Of a DNA stretch of 64,000 bases, positions 31,640-43,911 are shown in pieces. A program made the translations under genes and the position numbers. The stretch comes from Buddleja alternifolia (taxonomy: Eukaryota > Streptophyta > Magnoliopsida > Lamiales > Scrophulariaceae), in the NCBI GenBank assembly GCA_019426215.1, contig CM033396.1, forward strand, positions 26,923,101 to 26,987,100. The letters are read 5' to 3'. The notes under the pieces were generated by a model. That model searched no databases, was not told the DNA's origin, and saw only the letters and a program-made list of their open reading frames with translations. Position 1 is the first letter of the stretch. Every line of letters begins with the position of its first letter.

Positions 31640-34600
31640 AAGCGTTATTTTCTTTGATGTCGCTTGGCTACTGCTTCTCTTTGCTCAGCATCAAAAATCT
31701 CTCTAGCAAGATCTAGAAGAACTCTATCGATATGTACCATTGTTGTATGGTATTCCTCGATATAGTCTTCTCTGTTTTTCTCGACGCTTTCTCGAAATTC
31801 TAACAACCTCTCAACCCATTCTCTTGGTTGAATGTTAAGCGTCCTGACGAGATCATGGTAAATACCTCGGACTTTGTCATTTGAAGGCTTTTAGTTGAGC
31901 AGCCTTCTTAGAGGTGCAGCATATGGGTAAAAACCTATACCTTCAAGAAAATCAACATCCAAGTTAGGGAGCCTATAGTATCTTGGTTTGCGCATTTCAA
32001 TCACCTTTTGTTTAAGGCTTTTTATCTCATCAAACATTGCGCGTCAATTTTTGTTATCTATTTTAGAATCGGTGGCTTTGGCTTTTGGCTGATCTTTCCC
32101 AGTTTTGACATTATCAAGAGATGCACGGATATCGGCCATGTCTTTTCTGAGAAGTTTGACTTCTTCGAATAGGAAGGCAACTTGCTCAGCGATACTTTGA
32201 GCAACTGAATTTAACTAATTATGTCGCTTGGCATCCGCAGAAGCATTTTGAGCAAGCGATAGTGAAATAGTTGAAGTGATAGTATCAAGCAAAGGGCAAA
32301 CTTTGTTCAAGACAGTTGTGGAACAGTAGAAGGCTTCATTCTTCACATCCCTTATCCGAGTGTCCTTCATCCCTTGGATGCAATCTATATTTTGATTTTC
32401 AATTCTAGAACAGGAACAATGGATTTCTATAAGGGAGTTCCTAATCAATTGTTTGAAATCCTTTTCTTCAAGATCACTTTTCAGAATCTAAATTGCTTGA
32501 GGACTCGGAGTGCTCAGAAGATGACACAAGTGTATAAGACTTGGATGCCACAGCTTTTCCCTTGGTAGGATCTCTGATAAGCAGTTCCTCAAATTTAGCG
32601 ACTTCAACAATCTCTCTGTCCATTGATTCTGTTGCAGTGTCAATTTACTCAGCTTGGACATCAAGTGGTTCCTCTTCAGCTGGAGTGCTAGGAACATCTG
32701 ACATTTGAGCGTCTTCCACAGTTGAGTTTGATCCACTTGCAATTTTGTGATTTCCACAGAAGGAGATAGTTTCTGAACAGGGATACCTCAGTGGGGCTAA
32801 TTACTTCAAGAATCTGCCTTTGACTTAGGTAGTGAGTACTTGGAATGTAGAATATAGCAACTTCATGCTATTTCGTACTCAACGCTAAGTCAGCATCTTC
32901 TAGAATATTCACTCTTGAAATATAACATTTGAAGATGTCCATGTTGAAAGGCATAAAGGCCTGAGCAAGCGTTTGATCCATGGGCTAAATAAGAAAGACG
33001 ATTTGGGACACGCGGATATAATGTTTAGAATAGAGAACAGGATGCAGATTTTATCTTCTGAACTCACTGAAACGAGAGTGATAGTTGAAGGTGATATCCA
33101 GCGACTGAGCATTCTCGGTGACTGCTCTTCTATCTCTTTAAAACTCGGCATGTTCACCAGTAAAAATCATGTGCGCTTCACTCGACTTGGGATCTTCATC
33201 ATTTTCGCTGGTGGAAGCGTCTTCATTCAGATCATATTTAATTCCATGTTTATTTACTGAAGAGCATTCCGAATGTTTTGCTCAATGCCTTATCTGAAGT
33301 AAGGCAAATCACTAACATTCCCAACAAGATGTTGACGATGATTGAGTAGAAAGATGGCAAACCCTCTTTTCCTATACTCTATCCCAAAGTAAATAAGAAA
33401 CAAAAATCGCACCAATCGCACCAACTCATTGATTGTGTAGTTGTGCAAAACAAAATGCTCAACCCACTTGGATGTATCGGTCATCCAACGTCTACCAAGA
33501 TTGTAATCCTTTCTATTATCCTTCTTGGCCTATATGAATTTATCAAATTTTTCTCTTTCTGTTTCAAAGTTGTCGACCCAAACTCGTGCTAGGTATTCGC
33601 GGGCTTCTTCTTCAACCCTTTTATTTATTTGATTAGGTTCCTCATCGGACATTGGACCTTTTCCTTTCCATAATAGAAATGGCTTTGGAGAAGATTTGTT
33701 TTCTGAGGAGTTGACAAGTTTTGGAGAGGCTATGTAACCCAAAGAATTAAGAGTTTCCTCATCGGGGTTCTTGAGCCATCCAGAAATGTTGGAATTTCTG
33801 AAGGAGATGTGAGTGCGGTGGAATGGGAAGTTACACTCTGCACTCTTACCTTCTTGAAAGCGTGCTTTCAAACTTTGCAATAGCCCATTGAGGAGTGCTT
33901 AAGTACTCCAATCGGGACAACAATTGCTTCTTGGATTTTAGCCCTAGAGATGCTAGCTACTCAAATACTTCTTATTTCTGAGCTTCTGTCAGGAGAGGAT
34001 TGTGGAGCATCTCTTGGAAATTAATCTCCATTTCAATCCTATGATGGGTGGCTGTTTCTCTTTAGGCATAATATTATGAAAGATTTGCATCGTAGCCTCG
34101 GAGAAAGAAATTCACCATGGGAGAAGGAGGAGGAGTGGGAACAACCAAATCCCCTTCTGTTTTAGGCTGCTCAGCGTCCATAGTCTCTTCTTTTGCTAGA
34201 GAAATCTCAGCAACTGGAAAAACTTGGTCAATTTCTTTGGCGATTGACACTAGTGATGTCAGATTGAAATCTAACTCCATAGCAACTCCAGGAGGAGGTG
34301 TTTCTTGAGCGTCTGCGGGAATTGAAGCTGAAAAAGGAAAGCATTTGGAAAAATAAAATAAAAATTCTACTAGGTAGAAATTATACCGAAAAAGGTTAAA
34401 TGCTAACCCTAAGGACTTTCTTCGACCTCAATTGCTTTGGCTTCTGGAATAGATTGTTCGTCTACCTCAGGATCCATACGCATCTTCCTCAATAGGTTCA
34501 ATAGTCGACAGAAGGACCGTAGTGATAGGAATGTTCCTTTCAGTGCACATCTCAATGGTATCTCTTTTGCCTATTAAACGAATCTGCTCACTAATCTCAA

Positions 34601-35790
34601 TCGTTAATTGAGTAGTGACAGGCTCTAGGGTTTCTTCAGGATTGGCACTCATGGTTTCTTCAAGTGCTTATTATTCAGATGGAACGCTTGTCAATTCTTT
34701 TATGCTGATAATGGTGCCTGCCTACGAGCTAGCAATACAACATCTTTTTCTTCCTCATCATCCTCTAGTCCAGAAGATAGAGAAAATGTAGGAGAAGAAG
34801 ATTGGAATTTTTTAGGAGAAGGAGATTTTTTATTTTTCTCCATCTTTGATTTCTTCTTTGATGGCTCAGCATCGGTCTTAGAATATTTTCGCTTTGGTCT
34901 CTTGAAGACCAATTCTTATGGTTCATCTACAGAGGAAGTTGTTTGTTCCTTAGCGTCACCTTGGAGTCTCACTAAAGCGGCGAGTAGTACTTTCTCTTCT
35001 TTAGAAATCGCTGGCCACCCTTCCGCTTAGGGTTTAGCAGTTCAGAAATCATTTTCTTTTTGTAGACTTTTAGCGCTACGATATCTGATCCTACAGTGTT
35101 GACGTAACCGCAAGCATTTAACAAATAATTGAAGATAATCTCATATGTTTTATGATTGACAAATTTCTTCCGTGCAGCCTTGATGCGATTAAATATGTAC
35201 AAAGACCACTTGATCTTCATCCTCATGATGATAGCGATCATTACCCTGTATTATAGATGAGAGATCTTGTCAAAAGACCCCTTCCTGCACTCCACCATTT
35301 TGGCGCAAAAATCAGAAAGGATGGCGTATTCACCCTTCATGTCATTTTTCTTGTAGTTGGGCCCATAATCCCTAGCTTTTGGCCATTTGATGATCACCCA
35401 AACTTTGATGATGTCACCCATTTTCACTTCTTCGACCAGGCATCCTTCGGTCAGAAGTTTCAGAATTTTCTAAATTAGTTTGGGGGTGAGAATGAATGGT
35501 TTGGAAGCCAATGAGAATTTGTGAGAAACTGAGTTTCCATCCTCAGCAATAACAACGTGATCATATAAGGATTTGAGTTCCTCCCCATGATACTTGGAAT
35601 AGGAAGTGAGCAAAGTCTTTAACCGAGATTCTTCAATGAGAGGAAGAATTTCTCTCATTGGGAAGTTTTGATTCGAGAAGAGGTAATGCTAGTTGGCTAA
35701 GAATCCTGCGTTTATAACCATGGGTTTGTCTTTTCTAGATTTTGAAGGACTTGAAGCCGCAGATTTGGAAGAGGTTTTACATGGTGCCAT
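31640..35790 (-). pseudogene. Degenerate 3' ORF in the env position of SIRE-like A2
   Basis: A likely start is ATG at 35790 (MAPCKTSSKSAASSPSKSRK). Minus-strand frames then follow with stops and frame changes: 35470-35658 (EESRLKTLLTSYSKYHGEEL), 34972-35241 (KTYEIIFNYLLNACGYVNTV), 34700-34912 (Lys- and Ser-rich, KRPKRKYSKTDAEPSKKKSK), 34074-34280 (acidic and Pro-rich), 33530-33880 (EARVWVDN-type, EEEAREYLARVWVDNFETER), 33290-33484 and weaker ones to about 31640. I see no signal peptide, membrane anchor or fusion-like segment, so 'env-like' describes position only. The function of this ORF class is unknown to me. Confidence 0.6.
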
Positions 35791-36900
35791 TGAAAAAAAG
35801 CATGAGAGCTTTTGAGAGAGAAAAGGAAGCCTTTTTGACTTAGGAAATATTTGTAGAGAGAATTATGATAGAAGTGAATAATCTCTGTAAATTTGAAAGA
35901 TATTTAAATGAAATGGCAAAAAGTAACCTCTTAAATGCTTAGATAATGGCCACGTGTAAAATCATTTAATCTGTGCCGTTAATTATTAAAGACGAATGTG
36001 AAATAAAGCGATATATTGGGTAATTTGCATATGGTAAAAACTTGAATAAAGGTATTTTAAGTCCCCAGTTACTTTTTCAAAATTGTTTGAAAAATGTATG
36101 AAATTTCCATTGTGATTTGTACGCGCCTATTAGTACACTGACACGTACTCAGGCATGTACAGACACTGAACAACTAATTGAATTAGTGGTGATAACCCGC
36201 TAGTTCGATTTGATAATGGCGCATGGGAAATGATCAAAATAGTATCTTTTGACCTTATCCACACGTGATCTTTAGCGATGAAAACAATGCATGAATTTCA
36301 TAAAGTTTTACTTAGTGTTAAAAGAGAATCTTTTTTAATGCTTGGGTTATTCTTTTGAGGGAAACAATTGAACGCTTGAGTTAAAAACTCTGTATGTTAA
36401 TAAGCGATAAACTTTTCATTCATAAAAGTAAGCGCTGATTATCAATGCATAAAATTTTGAAAAGTCAGTTTTGATCATTGTCGCTAATTGGTTGAAATAA
36501 GTAAAATTTTAAAGTTCCGCCTAAAATAGGTAACTCATTTCAATTCTGAATTACATTTAGACATAAGAATGAAGTGAATTTCCCCTGAATTATATTCCTT
36601 TGAAGAATATAATGCTTCATGATTAAGCATTTCAATCAATCATACCTAATTCATTTCTCAAAGTGAGAAAGCGTCGTTCATTAAGCACTTTGGTAAACAT
36701 ATCCGCTAATTGTTTGTCAGTTCCAATAAAATGCAAGGAGATTTCTTTCTTTTGAACATGGTCACACAAGAAATGGTAGTGATTGTGAATGTGTTTGGTT
36801 TTGGAATGAAGAACTGGATTTTAAGTTCTGGCTAAGGCACTTTATTGTCATAATGAATGGGGGTAGGACCTAAAATGATACCATAATCTCTCTAATTTGT
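35791..36900. other. Spacer between pol and the 3' ORF of A2, no gene
   Basis: About 1.1 kb of AT-rich sequence with only short frames. In SIRE-like elements the 3' ORF is separated from pol by stops or a short spacer; here the interval is longer and unrecognised. Confidence 0.5.
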
Positions 36901-37320
36901 TTCTTCATCCAAAGAATTTGTGTGCAACAATTACCAATGGCTACATATTCTGCCTCAGCTGTGCGGTAGAAGTCGATATAGATAGTTGTTTCTTACTATG
37001 CCATGAAACTAACCTATCACCAAGAAATTGACATGTACCACTTGAACTTCTTCTATCAATTTTGCATCCTGCAAAATCTGCGTCTGAATAACCAATTATT
37101 TCAAAAAGAGAGTCCATTAGATACCATAAGCCCACATTTTGTGTGCCTTTTTGGTATTTAAGATCTCTCTTGGTAGCAATTAAGTGTGATTCTTTAGGAT
37201 CGGGTTGAAAGTGTGCACATATGCATACCGAGAATATAATATCGGGTCTACTAGCGGTTAGTGATATAACTTTTCTTTTCACTTTCATCTTTATCTAGCT
37301 TAAGCTTTGGCTCGTTGGAA
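36900..37320 (-). pseudogene. RNase H of SIRE-like A2
   Basis: The frame at 36941-37288 carries the Copia RNase H: ASRPDIIFSVCICAHFQPDP, ESHLIATKRDLKYQKGTQNV, GYSDADFAGCKIDRRSSSGT and CQFLGDRLVSWHSKKQLSIS. YSDADFAG with 'C-x-x-D-R-R-S-S-S-G-T-C-x-F-L-G' is the SIRE-type variant. The catalytic Asp of YSDAD is present. After STSTAQ the frame shifts where AEAEY-like sequence should follow, so the second catalytic acid is displaced. Confidence 0.85.
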
Positions 37321-37950
37321 TTTTTGAAGATGCATTTTTCTTTCCAAATTTCTTAATTATGTCATGTGTATATTTAGCTTGATTTATAAATATGGCATTA
37401 GGAAGTTGTATAACTTGTAATCATTAGAAGAAAATCAATTCACCCATCATGCTCATTTCAAATTGATCTTGCATCATTTTTGAAAATTCTCACATAATTG
37501 CTTATTAGTAGATCCAAATATAATATCACCAACATAAATTTTGGACTAAGAGAATGTCTTTGTCATTGGTAATTTTAAATAACGTTGTATCAACGCTGCC
37601 TTTTGAAAAGCCTTTAGCATTAAGGAAGATGGAGAGAGTGTCATACCATGCTCTTGGTGCTTGATTAAGGCCATAAAATGTTTATCCAATTTGTAGACCA
37701 TACTTTTGCCAGGGTTGTTGATGAATCCTAAGGGTTGCTCCACATATACTTCTTCTTGGAGTTTACCATTCAGGAAAGCACTCTTCACACCCTTTTGATA
37801 GATTGTAAATTTGTTGAATATGGCAAATGCTAGGAACATTTGAATCGCTTCAAGACGGGCTGCGGGGCATAAGTTTCATCAAAGTCAAAACTCTCTTCTT
37901 GAAAATAATCCTAAGCGATTAAACTGGCTTTGTTTCTTGTAAAAATGTCA
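37321..37950 (-). pseudogene. Reverse transcriptase of A2, YVDD changed to YVGD
   Basis: The frame at 37546-37839 has QKGVKSAFLNGKLQEEVYVE, QPLGFINNP and the remnant of LKQAPRAW as LIKHQEHGM, i.e. reverse transcriptase motifs with decay. Downstream on the minus strand the catalytic loop reads I-Y-V-G-D-I-I-F-G (37525-37536 for YVGD): the first Asp of YVDD is Gly. Several frameshifts separate the motifs. It is inactive on two counts. Confidence 0.78.
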
Positions 37951-38326
37951 TTCTCGTCCATTTTGTTCTTAAATACCCATCTAGTCCCAATAACTCCTTG
38001 GCGAGTTGGCCTAGGAACTAGCGTCCAAACCTTACTATGCTTAAATTGGTTAAGTTGCTGCTACTTCAACCCAACTTGAATCACTAAGAGCTTCATCATT
38101 TTCTTTGGTTCTATTTGAGATAGGAAGCTAGTGAACATGGCCTCATTAAATGTAGCAACTCTAGTCCTATTTGGTTCTCCAATATCTCCAATTACTAGAT
38201 TTAGTGGATGATCTCTAAGCTATTTATGGTCTGGTTGGAAAAGGTGAATAAGTTCTTGATTATCAAACGCTTGTCATTCATTGACCTCTTGCACAGTCGC
38301 TTGACCATTTACTGTTCCAAATGTCT

Positions 38327-38800
38327 TTAGGCTGTGGGATCCATTATTATTAATGAAATATTATGAGCCAAATACATGATACTAAGAAAGGTTAGGATTA
38401 TGTCCCTTCCATAACTCGTATGGAGTTTTCCATGTTGCTCAGCGACTCCATTCTGTTGAGGTGTTCTAGGCACAGAATACTGATGAAGTATTCCATAAGC
38501 AATTTTTCTAAAAGGAACCATTAGGTAATCCCTCTACAAAACTTAGCAATATTAATTGAGAGATTGCCTAAAAGTAGAGGTGGTTCATTTTTCTATGACA
38601 TAGCCAACCCATTTCATTTTGATTTTTAGCCACGAAACATGTAGGGTTATTACCAATTGTTGAACCTCATCTACTAAATAAATATTATGTGTTCTTTTTC
38701 CTTTCAATTTAGTAGATCCAGTTGTTGGTGTTATGCCCTCAGATGCCATAGAAAATAGAATGTATAGGGCATAATCATTGTAACTAAACATTATTTATAC
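38327..38800 (-). pseudogene. Integrase fragments of A2
   Basis: 38327-38521 contains QYSVPRTPQQNGVAEQHGKL, the conserved integrase block with the QNGVxE acid. 38585-38791 (KGKRTHNIYLVDEV) fits the segment just before integrase in SIRE-type polyproteins. The core with the first two acids lies between them and is broken. Sequence from 38800 to 38958 is AT-rich and unassigned before element B2 starts. Confidence 0.7.
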
Positions 38801-38958
38801 AAAGGCATTTTTGAGTTGTTTTCTTATTGGCATTTGTAAGGTAATATAAAAAACTGAAAGTCCATGACATTGAGGCGACCTTCTACTCCCTATGGTTTAG
38901 GAATAATAGCACTAGAAGGATTCGGTACACATAGTATAACTAAATTCGCACTGCTTGG

Positions 38959-40623
38959 TGTTATTCGCTCTATGCCATTTAGGAACTAAATTTAAGAGGG
39001 CATTTTATTTATATTGTATGAACATTATTAATGTTTACTAAAAGGCATTGAGTTTGTTCTTATAAATCTACTTGTGGCATTGAGTGTATTGCAAAATAGG
39101 TCATTAAGATCAAAGTGTACTCAACACTGCTTATTTGACAAGTAGGAGCACTAGTGGAGTTAAGTGCTTGATTTTATAAACATGTTTCGCGAGTTAAAGA
39201 ATCTAAATTGGATGTTTAGATTCAACTCGTATGACACTTTCTTTAACAAGGAAAGTGATAGTCTTACACTAATTGGATAGTGGGAGCTGGTTTCATGAAT
39301 ATGATTAACAGAGTTAACATATTCGAACACGACTCGTTGTAATGCTATCATTACTCGGTGACAGTCAATGATGAGGATTACCAGTTATGATAGTATGAAT
39401 GAACTTTTGACCTGAGGAGTCCTTTACGTTGGGCTCGTACCATTGAATAAATTATTAGAGTAGTTAGGCTCAATCACCCGTTGGTGGGGTCGACCTCGAA
39501 ATACGATTCAATTGATGCGTTCGACAATGCGAAGAGGACTGTCAATAAGCAATTCATTGTCTTGAAAGTAAACGAGAAGAGACATGTACGTCATAGGTGT
39601 TGTGAAATTAAAGTCTTTGGCCAAAGCATTAATGACTGACTTATATTAGATATAAAGGGCAGTTCGGTAAATTCACATCAGTATGATTGTAGTATAGTAT
39701 CAAGTTATATGAGTTTGACATTCGATGACACTTACTTGATCGAGTTGCGTCAGTGAAGAGTTTATACTCATATGATAATTATAACATTAAGGTTCGTGAG
39801 GAAATATTCATCTCATACTTGATTGGGTTTCGGTATAGCTTCACGAGATGGCTTAGTGATAACTATATCCTTGGAATCCTCCCAATGGCAATCAAGACGA
39901 GCCTAGAGAGTTGCGCTATGTAAAGATGATAAAATAAAGGAGTTTTACTTTATGAAGGGTATTTTGGTAATTTAACTTAGAGTGGAAATTATTAAAGGGA
40001 TATGTATTGATTATAATAAATATATTTAATTATTGTAATTAAATTATTTTATCCAATCAATATTAATAGTGTTATTAATTTAAAATTAATAAAGTACTAT
40101 TAATAAAAAGAGATTAGTATTTAATTAATAACCAATTGGATTGGATTGGGAATATTATTTAAATACTTGACACTAGGCTTGGAATTGGATGAAGCCCAGT
40201 ACACCCATCCCTAGGTCACTATTTGGCCACCCCCCAAGTCTCCTTAGTCAAGGAGTAGTCTTTTATTAAGCACAAGGTGTTTAACTAAAATAAAAGACTT
40301 TGAGTAATTTTTCATCTTAGAGAGTGAAAAAGAGTAAAACACAAAATGCATTCTCCCTCAACATAAACCCTAAGTTGCCCAACCCAGTCTAAGGTAGAGG
40401 AGGTCGAGCTTCAAGAACTGAGGATCATCTTTCGCGAGATTATCTAGAGGAAGGAACGATTCGTTGCTTCTTAAAAGCTTGGCTTTGGAAATTCATCCAA
40501 AAGGAAATTGGATTACATCTTATTCTTGATTTTGATTTGTGTGAATAATTATCAAAACATGAATTGAATCTGGGCTTTGTGAATCAGAGAAATTTTTTTA
40601 TCCGCTTGGTTCAATTCACAACC
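38959..40623 (+). repeat. 5' LTR of Copia B2 (1665 bp)
   Basis: It starts TGTTATTCGCTCTATGCC and ends GGTTCAATTCACAACC before the PBS (the expected terminal A appears mutated). It is homologous throughout to the B1 LTR at 27322-28995, sharing for example GAGTCCTTTACGTT/ATT and the TATTTAATTAATAACCAATT block near the 3' end. Confidence 0.87.
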
Positions 40624-40624
40624 A

Positions 40625-40636
40625 TGGTATCAGAAC
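40625..40636 (+). promoter_or_regulatory. PBS of Copia B2, initiator tRNA-Met
   Basis: TGGTATCAGAAC follows the LTR end and matches the initiator tRNA-Met complement TGGTATCAGAGC at 11 of 12 positions. Confidence 0.85.
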
Positions 40637-40878
40637 CAAATTCATGGCTTTGATAATTTTATCATTCGTTCATGAGTTTATGTTATTTGATGAATATGAA
40701 TACATTTTTAAATGTTTATATTTCTTGACGAATATAAATACATGTTTTTATGTTTTTCCGTATTGTATGCAAAAACGTAAAAATTGGGTGTTATGATTTA
40801 ATATTATGCATGTTTAAACTATTCAGTTTTTGATGATTAAATTGTGTGATTGAAAAAGATGAGGCGAGACTATGGTGG
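40637..40878 (+). other. B2 leader, left of the B' insertion
   Basis: It aligns with the first part of the B1 leader (AAATTCATGG...TTTGATGAATATGAATAC), then continues with AT-rich sequence to ACTATGGTGG at 40878, where the B' 3' LTR begins. GGTGG (40874-40878) is the candidate target-site 5-mer for B'. Confidence 0.7.
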
Positions 40879-41522
40879 TGTTAGCAATCCCGTACAGAAA
40901 AATAGAGAATTGCAGCGGAAGATTCGAGGATTCCTACCGGTAGATCACAAAAATAGAACTGATGATTTTTTCATGGGTTTCGCGAAATTTAGAATAAATA
41001 AACATACCCTTTTGATTCGTTTATTGATTCAGCAGAACAACAATTATTTAATTAATTGATTTAATCTAATTAAATCAATCAGTCCATTTAATTCTTTCTA
41101 AAAGATTTACACAAAAAGATACATCCCGCTTGTTTCTTATAGCGCGACTCCTTAGGTTCGTCTCAATTGGCGAAGGGAGGAATTACCTAAGGATGTGAGT
41201 GTCACCTAGCCAGACCCGTGGACTCACATCGTAACCCAATTGAGTACGAAATGAATGAATCATTTTACGAACCTCTTGATCATAAATGTCGTATGAGTAT
41301 AAGCCCTTCACTGACGTATCCCGATCAAGTGAGAGTCATGGAAAATGTCAAACTCACTAAACTTGATATTGTGCATTAGATTATAGCATAATGAAATTAC
41401 TAAACTACCCTCAATGTCCCATATGAGTTAGTTGTTTATGCTTTGGCCAAAAACTTATAATTTCATTAGCCTATAATCGCACAGGATACTTTCTCGTTTA
41501 CTATCAAGACAGTGAATCTCAT

Positions 41523-43296
41523 TGTTGGTCCCAAGTGGCATACGAAAGGGTCTAAAAGGGGGGGGTTGAATAGACCCTGAAGTCTTTTTCAACTTCACAA
41601 AACTTTTCGTATCAATTTTGAAATATTTGAACGCTTGAGAAAAGATAACTTAGATTTAATGATTTCAACGATTACCAATCACTTCATCAGGGTTAGCACA
41701 GCGGAAATGTTTTTATAGCTTAGCGTTCGTTTTAACCAATTAGTCGCTTTGCAATTTTACTTGTCTTTTTCAGAATAATATGAAGTGAATAATATAAGAC
41801 AATAAAATAAATGACACAATAATTTGTAAGGTTCGTTGGGTGGTGTAATCCCAACTACGTCCTTCTTCTCCTTTTCACTCGGAGGAAATCCACTAAAATG
41901 ATTCTCAAAGAATCACACAGAATCTTCTACAAATTAGGGAGAGAGGTGAAGACGATCTCGAGCTCCTTGATCACACAGATTTCAGCTCCAATAAAGATCT
42001 TCTCCAAGATGGCCTTGAGCTCCTTGATCACACAGACTTCAGCTCCAATAAAGACCTTTCTTCAACAAGCTTCTCTTACTCAAAAATACTGCTTGTGGAA
42101 GTCAACAATCTTTCTCACTCAGATGAAAGGTGTTGAGTGTTTATTGTAACAGGTTTGTTTGATGTTGGGAAGTTCAAACAACTTGGGATATCTCAATAAT
42201 AATGTGGGGTTCTTCTTGGAAGATGTTTGAGATATCGGGTGACTGTCTGGAATATATTTGAGAAGCTTGAAGGATTTTGGCTATGGGGTTTGCAAGCTTT
42301 TCTCTCAAATTATTTCTCAGCTCTCTTTCACATTTACGCTTTTTTTTTTTACGCACTGTTTTTCACAGAGATAGCTGAAGGGTACTATTTATAGAGAATT
42401 TTGGGATTTGTCCGTTGGACACAAGTCAGGCGCGTGTCTCTCACACAGAGCTTCAAATAGTCCCTTTTCTGACATTCCTTAATTTCTGCTGATTCCTATT
42501 GGACAGGAGCAGGTTTAAATTCTGAAAAGCTGACAGTCTAGTCAACAAAGGTGGCTTGTCCACAAGTCATACTGTCTTGTTTGCTTTTAATGCACTTATC
42601 AAGCATTTAATGCATTTTGAATTTATTTCCCGTTGGAAATAAATATCCGTTGGTGATTGCATTTCAGTCTTTGATAACTTGGGTTTTATCTTCAGGAAAA
42701 TCTGAACGCTGTTCGCTTGAATAGTGATCGCTTGAACAGTAATACTATTCACTTGAATAGTGGTCGCTTGAATAGTAAGCGTTTGAATAGTGAGCGCTTG
42801 AATAGTGGGCGCTTGAATAGTAAGCGTTTGAATAGTAGCGCTTGAATAGTGGGCGCTTGAATAGTAGGCGCTTGAATAATGGGCGCTTGAATAGTGGGCG
42901 CTTGAATAGTGGGCGCTTGAATAGTAAGCGCTTGAATAGTGACACTATTCTGAAGACGCTTGACTACTGTTCACTTGAATAGTAGCGCTTGAACAGATTC
43001 CTGAAATAATTCCTTAGCGTTTGACAGACGCTCAAAGCAAATCTTTATCTTCTCTTGACTTCAGACGTTGATCTTCAACTTCATCCTTGATAGACTCACT
43101 CAGAATTCTATCAGTGACTTGGTATTAAATACTTAGTCTAAAATCTATAAAGATAAAAATTACAAGCCTAACAAACTAACAAACTTTCAAATGCTTATAC
43201 AAGTTTTCTATGAAAGTATAAACTTACATTCTTTTGGGGTCTAACATGAAATCCTATCTTGTCATCATCAAAACATCTAACATGAAATTCCTAACA
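41523..43296 (-). mobile_element. SIRE-like solo LTR (1774 bp) in the B' 3' LTR, TSD CTCAT
   Basis: It starts TGTTAGGAATTTCATG on the minus strand (43296) and ends ATGCCACTTGGGACCAACA (41523). CTCAT occurs exactly at 41518-41522 and 43297-43301. The uninterrupted second LTR of B' (around 52437) reads GAATCCCATCTTGG, which is the expected empty site with one substitution. There is no internal sequence, so it is a solo LTR left by LTR-LTR recombination. It is longer than A1 and A2 because of a minisatellite. Confidence 0.93.
42709..42991. repeat. Minisatellite of 14-15 bp units, about 17 copies
   Basis: Units of the form GCGCTTGAATAGTGG, with variants ending GTAA or GTGA, fill about 280 bp inside the SIRE-like solo LTR. 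The A1 and A2 LTRs have no such array at the matching place. Near the ends ACTATTC, the inverse of GAATAGT, also occurs and can form a small hairpin. The open frame on the minus strand (LFKRP repeats) only reflects the 15-bp period and is not a gene. Confidence 0.92.
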
Positions 43297-43911
43297 CTCA
43301 TCTTGGCGATCACTGATCAACTGCTACTTTTCTCATTGATATCGCACTTCGAGGTCAACCCCACCGACAGGTGATATGCGCCTAACTACTTTGGTAACAG
43401 ATCCAATAATGCAAGCACATTGATCATGAACCCTCAGGTCTAAGGCTCACACATACTATTATGATCAATAATCCAATCATTGACAGTCACTGAGTAAATA
43501 CCCCTGTGATTGGATTACTACGAGCTGTGTTCGAATATGTCAATTCCATTGACATATCTATGATACTTGCTCCCACTATCCCTATAGTGTTCGACTGGCA
43601 CTCATCGCGACAGAGCATGTGTCATACAAGTCGAATCTTAATGCTCAATCAAGATTCTTTGACTTGCGAACCCTTTTAAGTGATAAGGTGTAAGACTCTT
43701 CCCCATGCCACGTCTTTATTCTATAAAGGGCAAAGAGTCAAACCTTTATTCACATGGACTATATGTTCAATACTTATTTAGATGCCGTAAAGATTTATAA
43801 GAACAAAATATAAATGCCTTTATTAATTTCTTTTCAATAGTTTGTACAACATAATAAGATACCCTAATCTAACTATTTGTCCTCATTGCCATCTAGGGCA
43901 TATACCTAACA

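Larger units (their letters stand above)
29951..38958 (-). mobile_element. SIRE-like Copia element A2, 3' two-thirds
   Basis: Minus strand, read from right to left: integrase, reverse transcriptase and RNase H (about 38800-36900), a 1.1-kb spacer, a long 3' ORF region (35790-about 31640), a purine tract and the 3' LTR (31428-29951). A long extra ORF between pol and the 3' LTR is the mark of SIRE/Maximus elements. Gag and the 5' LTR are missing because element B2 enters at 38959. The outer flank is CTCGT (29946-29950). All coding parts carry stops. Confidence 0.82.
40879..43911 (-). repeat. 3' LTR of B', with internal deletion and solo-LTR insertion
   Basis: On the minus strand it starts TGTTAGGTATATGCCCTAG at 43911 and ends GGGATTGCTAACA at 40879. 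Relative to 51383-52985 it lacks about 420 bp (51542-51960 of the other copy) and contains a 1774-bp SIRE-like solo LTR plus a 5-bp duplication. Without these it is about 1.25 kb. Confidence 0.88.

Noticed and set aside
42745..42945. Open frame coding LFKRP repeats on the minus strand
   Set aside because: It is produced by the 15-bp period of the minisatellite in a solo LTR; the repeat units do not keep codon structure where the period changes to 14.
42709..42991. Evenly spaced repeats that might suggest a CRISPR-like array
   Set aside because: Units are contiguous 14-15 bp with no unique spacers, inside a plant retroelement LTR.
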